DNA from: Tuberibacillus sp. Marseille-P3662
Lineage (GTDB): Bacteria > Bacillota > Bacilli > Bacillales > Sporolactobacillaceae
Direction of reading: 5' to 3'
Length of the DNA stretch: 64,000 nt
Assembly (NCBI RefSeq): GCF_900178005.1
Contig: NZ_FXBS01000006.1
Span: forward strand, 868,001 to 932,000
Of the stretch, positions 59,655-64,000 are shown piece after piece; position 1 is the first letter of the stretch; every line of letters starts with the position of its first letter. The notes under the pieces were generated by a model. The model had not been told where the DNA came from, searched no databases, and was given only the letters and a program-made list of their open reading frames with translations. Position numbers and translations under genes: made by a program.

Positions 59655-59893
59655 TTATGATTGAGACGAAAGAGAGTGGCATTCATCGGCTGAAAGGTGC
59701 CATCGTTTTTCAAATAATTGAACCTACCCTTCTAAGCTGTCGGGCGAATAACCTGACCGTTTTCCAGCGTTAAAGGGAAGAGAGGACATTGATGCTTTAT
59801 CACATTAAATGTCAAAAAAGGTGGTACCGCGGAGCAGATACTCTTTCCGTCCTTTGCTAAATCTGGCAAAGGCGGGAAGAGTTTTTTTAGTTT
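59655..59893 (+). promoter_or_regulatory. Proline T-box riboswitch upstream of proBA
   Basis: The T-box sequence AAGGTGGTACCGCGGAGCAG begins at 59818. The terminator ACTCTTTCC..CCTTTGC / GCAAAGG..GGGAAGAGT (59840-59882) is followed by seven Ts. A stem I region precedes it, with GAACCTACC placing CCU (59723-59725, proline) as the likely specifier codon. Uncharged tRNA-Pro would stabilise the antiterminator, so proline shortage turns on proBA. Confidence 0.9.
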
Positions 59894-59911
59894 AGAGGAA
59901 GGCGTGAGTCT

Positions 59912-61030
59912 ATGGGGAAAAAAAGAATTGTCGTCAAAATCGGCAGCAGTTCATTAACCAATGCGAACGGCGGCCTTAGTCGAGAAAAATTACAGGAACA
60001 TACCCGTGCGTTGGTGCATTTAAAGGAACAGGGTCATGACGTGATCGTGATTTCTTCAGGAGCTGTATCAGCTGGTTTCAGTAATCTAGGTTATGTATCT
60101 CGGCCCATTACAACAGCAGGGAAACAAGCGGCTGCAGCGGTTGGCCAAGGGTTGCTCATCCAAGCTTATACCGAAGCGCTCAAAGCACATGGCATCGTGA
60201 CATCGCAATTGCTATTAACAAGAAACGTTTTTGTCGACCAAGATCAGTACAGTAATGTCTACGGCACCCTAACTGAGCTACTGAAGCGTTCCGTCTTGCC
60301 GGTGATTAATGAAAATGACTCCGTTGCTGTTGATGAATTAACATTCGGGGATAATGATCGGCTTTCAGCTTTGGTCAGCGGTCTTGTCCATGCTGACTTT
60401 TTAATCATGTTGACTGATATTAACGGTCTGTATGAAGATAATCCTTATACTCATCCATCAGCCAAACGTTATGACTTCTTACCCAATATTTCCAATGAAC
60501 TTTTGCAGCAAACGGGTGAAACGGGATCTAAATTCGGCACAGGCGGGATGAAGTCAAAGTTAATAGCGGCGCAGACTGCTGTATCACTTGGTGTTAACGT
60601 CTTTGTAGGTAGGGAATCAGGATCCGACAAACTTATCCGGATTTTGGATGGTCATGGTGATGGCACATATATTGGTGATAGCCATCATAATGTGCGAAAA
60701 CCGAAGCAATGGATTGCTTTTCACTCATCTATTTCAGGCAAAATTGAAATTGATGAAGGCGCGGAACAAGCGATTGTTTCAGGTGGAAAAAGTTTGCTTC
60801 CAGCTGGAGTAACAACGGTCAATGGCTCATTTGCGGAAGGTGACGTCGTTGAGATTATTAATAAACATCATAAGGTCATCGCAAAAGGTCAAGTCAATAT
60901 CTCATCTGAGGAGTTAGAGACGGTAAAAGGACGCGCTGGATGGGAGGCCATGTTAAAAACACAAAGGCAACGTCCTGAAACCATCCATCGCGACCGGTTA
61001 GTTATCACTCTAGAGGAGGTTTTCACATGA
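59912..61030 (+). CDS. proB: Glutamate 5-kinase
   Basis: A 372-residue enzyme that makes glutamyl-5-phosphate, the first step of proline synthesis. The amino acid kinase domain has [13 protein letters not shown] at 5-17, [13 protein letters not shown] at about 45-57, [32 protein letters not shown] at about 131-162 and [12 protein letters not shown] near 210. A C-terminal PUA domain (about 275-365: [25 protein letters not shown]) is present. GAGGAAGGCGTGAG precedes the ATG. It overlaps proA by four bases. Expression is under the T-box. Confidence 0.95.
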   Translation: MGKKRIVVKIGSSSLTNANGGLSREKLQEHTRALVHLKEQGHDVIVISSGAVSAGFSNLGYVSRPITTAGKQAAAAVGQGLLIQAYTEALKAHGIVTSQLLLTRNVFVDQDQYSNVYGTLTELLKRSVLPVINENDSVAVDELTFGDNDRLSALVSGLVHADFLIMLTDINGLYEDNPYTHPSAKRYDFLPNISNELLQQTGETGSKFGTGGMKSKLIAAQTAVSLGVNVFVGRESGSDKLIRILDGHGDGTYIGDSHHNVRKPKQWIAFHSSISGKIEIDEGAEQAIVSGGKSLLPAGVTTVNGSFAEGDVVEIINKHHKVIAKGQVNISSEELETVKGRAGWEAMLKTQRQRPETIHRDRLVITLEEVFT

Positions 61031-62274
61031 ACGAATTGCTCACTAAAGCAAAACAGGCGAAAGAAGCCACCCTTGAATTGAACATGAAAAACACGGATCA
61101 GAAAAATCAAGCCCTGCACTTAATGGCTGAGCAACTCACTAACGAGACAGCTTTTATTATACAAGAAAATGAGAAAGATGTTATCCAAGCCAAGCAGAAC
61201 GGCTTATCTAAGACTTTAATTGACCGCCTCATACTTAGTGAGGAAAGAATATATGATATGGCAGAAGCGCTTAAACACCTAGCAAACTTACCTGATCCCA
61301 TTGGCGACGTTTTGGAATCGTGGGATCGCCCAAATGGCATGAATATTGAAAAGGTTAGGGTTCCTTTAGGAGTCATTGGCATGATCTATGAAGCTAGACC
61401 AAACGTGACCGTTGATGCTGCCAGTTTGTGTTTAAAAACGGGCAATGCCGTTCTTTTACGTGGCAGTTCGTCTGCCTTAAACTCTAACATGGCTATTGTT
61501 GCTGTTATTCACCATGCTCTCAAGGCCTGTGATTTTCCTGTGGCTGCTGTCCAACTTCTGGAAGATACGAGTCGGGAAACGGCTTCCCATATGTTTACGC
61601 TTAATGAATACCTTGATGTTCTGATCCCGCGCGGGGGTCAAAAGCTCATTCAAACTGTGGTCGAGCAATCCACTGTTCCTGTGCTTGAGACAGGCGCAGG
61701 CAATTGTCATTTATTTATTGATGATACAGCTGACGTACAGATGGCGATTGATATTGCTGTGAATGCTAAAACACAGCGACCTTCCGTTTGCAACACCATT
61801 GAGAGCCTTGTTGTTCAGGCAGACTGGGCGAGGGAACACCTACCTGAGCTCATTCAATGTCTGCAAAGTCAGGATGTCGAACTTCGTGCTGATAACAAGG
61901 CACGAGCCATCACAGACAATCTATTCACGGCAAATGATACAGACTGGGAAACGGAATACTTAGATAAAATTTTAGCTATTAAAATCGTATCAAACGTTGA
62001 TGAGGCGATTAACCATATCAATCATTACGGTTCCAAGCATTCAGAAGCGATTATTTCTGAGTCGGCAGACCATGTGCAAGCTTTTTTCAATTCAGTAGAT
62101 GCTGCCGCCCTTTATCATAATGCCTCGACGCGATTTACCGATGGCTTCGAATTCGGATTCGGTGCTGAGATCGGTATTAGTACACAAAAACTGCATGCTC
62201 GTGGACCTATGGGGTTACCTGCATTAACGTCAACGAAATATATGATTCGGGGAACGGGTCAGGTCAAAGCATAG
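61027..62274 (+). CDS. proA: Glutamate-5-semialdehyde dehydrogenase (gamma-glutamyl phosphate reductase)
   Basis: A 415-residue NADPH-dependent aldehyde dehydrogenase family enzyme that reduces glutamyl-5-phosphate. [36 protein letters not shown] lies at about 113-148, [10 protein letters not shown] at about 199-208, and the catalytic Cys is in [14 protein letters not shown] at about 249-262. [32 protein letters not shown] near the C-terminus is diagnostic. The ATG overlaps the proB stop and AGAGGAGG lies in the proB end. It completes the proBA unit; proC is not adjacent. Confidence 0.95.
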   Translation: MNELLTKAKQAKEATLELNMKNTDQKNQALHLMAEQLTNETAFIIQENEKDVIQAKQNGLSKTLIDRLILSEERIYDMAEALKHLANLPDPIGDVLESWDRPNGMNIEKVRVPLGVIGMIYEARPNVTVDAASLCLKTGNAVLLRGSSSALNSNMAIVAVIHHALKACDFPVAAVQLLEDTSRETASHMFTLNEYLDVLIPRGGQKLIQTVVEQSTVPVLETGAGNCHLFIDDTADVQMAIDIAVNAKTQRPSVCNTIESLVVQADWAREHLPELIQCLQSQDVELRADNKARAITDNLFTANDTDWETEYLDKILAIKIVSNVDEAINHINHYGSKHSEAIISESADHVQAFFNSVDAAALYHNASTRFTDGFEFGFGAEIGISTQKLHARGPMGLPALTSTKYMIRGTGQVKA

Positions 62275-62373
62275 TCCTAGGGATGCCTTGATTGAATTTA
62301 TTCCAAGTTAGGCATAAAATAGAATCAGCATACTATCTGGTCAATTCTAAAAACACCTTAAGGAGGCATAAAT

Positions 62374-63309
62374 ATGGTGCTCGATCCACAAGTCAAAGCT
62401 TTACTTGAACAAATGGAAGCTTCCGATGTGCCGCCGATGGAAAGCTTATCACCTGAACAAGCTCGGGCAGGCTTCCAATCATTAAATGACTCTTCCACTG
62501 AGGAACTTGAACCAGTGGGTTACCTTAGCAACCGAGTGATACCAGGACCGGGCGGGGATCTTCCGATTAGGATTTATACGCCAGAAGGAACTGGCCCTTT
62601 TCCAGTGCTTGTTTTTTATCATGGTGGCGGATGGGTGATCGGTGATTTGGACAGTCATGATAATATGTGCCGTTCTTTGACCAATTTGGCAAACACTGTG
62701 GTTGTGTCCGTGGATTATCGTCTTGCACCTGAACATAAATTCCCTGCTGCCGTTGATGATTGCTATACGGCTTTGCGATGGGTTTCTGAACATCCTTCTG
62801 AGCTGAACATTGATTCATCACACATTGCCGTGGGCGGGGATAGTGCTGGGGGAAATCTATCAACTGTTGTCTCTTATTTAACTAAACAGCGGGGAGGACC
62901 ACAATTAGCTTATCAACTGCTTCTATATCCATCGACACATATCTCGGCTGATACCGCCTCACACCGTGAAAATGGCGAGGGCTACTTTTTAACAACTGAG
63001 AGTATGACTTACTTTCGCAATCATTATCTCAGAACGGTCGAAGATGCCGAAGATCCATTAGTCTCCCCATATCTTATTGAAGATCTATCGGGTTTACCGC
63101 CAGCCATGGTCGTTACTGCCGAATATGACCCATTACGTGACGAAGGCGAAGCTTATGCGCGTCGATTAAAAGAAGCAGGTGTCCCTGTAATAGCAAAAAG
63201 ATACGATGGCATGATTCATGGATTCATCAGCATGGCTGAGCAGTTAGATAAAGGGAAACAGGCCCTGCAAGACGCAGCTCAAGCCTTACGCTCGGCTTTT
63301 GATGAATAG
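62374..63309 (+). CDS. Alpha/beta hydrolase of the hormone-sensitive lipase family
   Basis: A 311-residue esterase-type protein. The oxyanion motif HGGGW is at about 83-87, the nucleophile Ser is in GGDSAGGNL at about 154-162, the acid Asp is in TAEYDPLRDEGEAYA at about 249-263 and the His in DGMIHGFISM at about 279-288. Length and order match HSL-family carboxylesterases. It probably hydrolyses short-chain esters in the cytoplasm. The start has AAGGAGG. It is transcribed after proBA with a 99-base gap and may have its own promoter. Confidence 0.9.
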   Translation: MVLDPQVKALLEQMEASDVPPMESLSPEQARAGFQSLNDSSTEELEPVGYLSNRVIPGPGGDLPIRIYTPEGTGPFPVLVFYHGGGWVIGDLDSHDNMCRSLTNLANTVVVSVDYRLAPEHKFPAAVDDCYTALRWVSEHPSELNIDSSHIAVGGDSAGGNLSTVVSYLTKQRGGPQLAYQLLLYPSTHISADTASHRENGEGYFLTTESMTYFRNHYLRTVEDAEDPLVSPYLIEDLSGLPPAMVVTAEYDPLRDEGEAYARRLKEAGVPVIAKRYDGMIHGFISMAEQLDKGKQALQDAAQALRSAFDE

Positions 63310-63382
63310 TAAAAGGGACACATCTAAATTAGGATACTCAGGAAGCCGAACAATAAGATATGAAAGCACGTTCTAAGCGTCG

Positions 63383-63560
63383 CTTGAAGATGCAGGAGCA
63401 CGAACGCCTTAGAATAAGCCTCTTTGGACTGCGACGAAGCATTTTGCTTCTCTGAAAAGGCTTGAAGATGCAGGAGCACGAGCCGAAGATCCACTTGGTC
63501 AAGGGGCTTTCTTGACCAAGTTAGCTGAGGCCGTGCCCGCGGCAAGCGAGGATTTTGACG
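63383..63560. repeat. Repeat region D: two 21-bp direct repeats and a GC-rich tail related to the MITE cores
   Basis: CTTGAAGATGCAGGAGCACG begins at both 63383 and 63461 (21 identical bases, 78 apart). Between 63496 and 63524 ACTTGGTCAAG and CTTGACCAAGT form a hairpin. The tail GCCCGCGGCAAGCGAGGAT resembles the CCGCGGAAAGCGA block of elements A and B. There is no coding content that resembles a gene. Confidence 0.6.
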
Positions 63561-63589
63561 AAGCGATGACAGGAACTATCATTTTAAAT

Positions 63590-63629
63590 GAATCATCCGA
63601 ACGGATTCATAAACAAGTTCGGATGATTC
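63590..63629. terminator. Inverted repeat, possible terminator
   Basis: GAATCATCCGAAC pairs perfectly with GTTCGGATGATTC around 14 bases. It lies between convergent genes but has no immediate T-run. Confidence 0.5.
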
Positions 63630-63656
63630 TGTGACTTATATACTTTTTTGCTTAAT

Positions 63657-64000
63657 TTAAAGCATCTTACAGTCAGGCTGGCTTCTGTAATCCAGAAAAT
63701 CTATGTCCAAGTGAAAATGGGAACGGAATTGTTCGAAATAGTCGACAAAGTCATATCCTTGCGCAATTAACCGTTCGATATGCTTTGCAATGCCAAGAAT
63801 TTCTGAACCCAAATAATGCCTGTTTTGCCGATGGTTTTTACGAAAATAAAAAATTTCCTCATAAACAATATCCTTTGGCTGCACACCGCGCTGAACCGCT
63901 TGTTTTGTCTTTTCTTCGCGTTCATAGATTTTATCAATATATTGTTGTAATCGCTCTTGGTACGCTTGTCTTGAAAATGAACCTTTGTGATGCGCAGTCA
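63657..64000 (-). CDS. Unrecognised protein, N-terminus beyond the window
   Basis: The minus-strand frame is open from the TAA at 63657 to the window edge (about 113 residues), so the start lies beyond 64000. The visible part is soluble and helical: YQERLQQYIDKIYEREEKTKQAVQRG, YEEIFYFRKNHRQNRHYLGSEILGIAKHIERLIAQG, ending in FRSHFHLDIDFLDYRSQPDCKML. It is rich in aromatic and charged residues. I do not recognise the family. The GTG at 63884 is not needed as a start because the frame continues upstream. Confidence 0.55.
   Translation of the reverse strand, partial: TAHHKGSFSRQAYQERLQQYIDKIYEREEKTKQAVQRGVQPKDIVYEEIFYFRKNHRQNRHYLGSEILGIAKHIERLIAQGYDFVDYFEQFRSHFHLDIDFLDYRSQPDCKML

Overview
The window looks like chromosomal DNA from a low-to-mid GC, endospore-former-type Firmicute (Bacillales). 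The evidence is strong AGGAGG-type ribosome binding sites with ATG/GTG/TTG starts, canonical sigma-A promoters, many short U-tailed terminators, a proline T-box, a TRAP-type tryptophan leader, Zur and Fur boxes of the Bacillus consensus, and Bacillus-typical families (FbpA, EcsC, YumC-type ferredoxin reductase, DUF2680, DUF4362, CBO0543, BsdBCD). Species cannot be fixed from the sequence alone. I see no prophage, CRISPR array, integrase or intact transposase.

Layout. 1-9 kb: a truncated AlkX/YcaQ DNA glycosylase, a secreted M1 peptidase, two CBO0543 membrane proteins, a TetR-controlled ABC-2 exporter, then a run of small-molecule enzymes (Nudix, isochorismatase-like, a Rossmann protein that appears to start at AUC, a histidine phosphatase). 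9-20 kb: MGT-type glycosyltransferase, HAD phosphatase, aroB, a second histidine phosphatase, an Ehu-type ABC importer (ehuBCDA) for ectoine-like solutes, an FNT channel, an acetyltransferase and a macrodomain protein. 20-26 kb: metal homeostasis, with a Fur-box-preceded ferredoxin reductase and a complete zinc uptake regulon (znuA facing znuC-znuB-znuB-zur, with matching Zur boxes), then a YeeE/YedE transporter. 26-33 kb: metPS amino acid importer, FbpA, a bile-acid-type symporter and an accessory stretch containing three GC-rich non-coding mobile elements, two with exact 6-bp target duplications. 33-42 kb: DUF2975/XRE pair, DUF817, a bsdBCD phenolic acid decarboxylase operon, a tRNA-Pro(GGG), acetoacetyl-CoA synthetase and an ABC-class ATPase. 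42-52 kb: hutH behind a possible hutP remnant and an attenuator, a fused anthranilate synthase trpEG behind a TRAP leader, NhaC, a glutamate-synthase-like protein, FMN reductase, MBL hydrolase and EcsC. 52-64 kb: modAB without an ATPase gene, a MacAB-like efflux system with its two-component system, proBA behind a T-box, an alpha/beta hydrolase, a further repeat region and a truncated unknown gene.

Most interesting points. (1) The trpEG leader has eleven NAG triplets followed by mutually exclusive hairpins. The downstream hairpin both hides the Shine-Dalgarno sequence and is followed by seven Ts in which the TTG start lies, so one structure may terminate transcription and block translation. 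(2) A 234-bp MITE-like element has inserted between the Shine-Dalgarno sequence and the start codon of an acetyltransferase gene and duplicated the start codon. (3) The 7.7-kb Rossmann gene has no AUG/GUG/UUG at usable distance from its ribosome binding site. (4) A shared GC-rich core sits inside elements with different terminal repeats.
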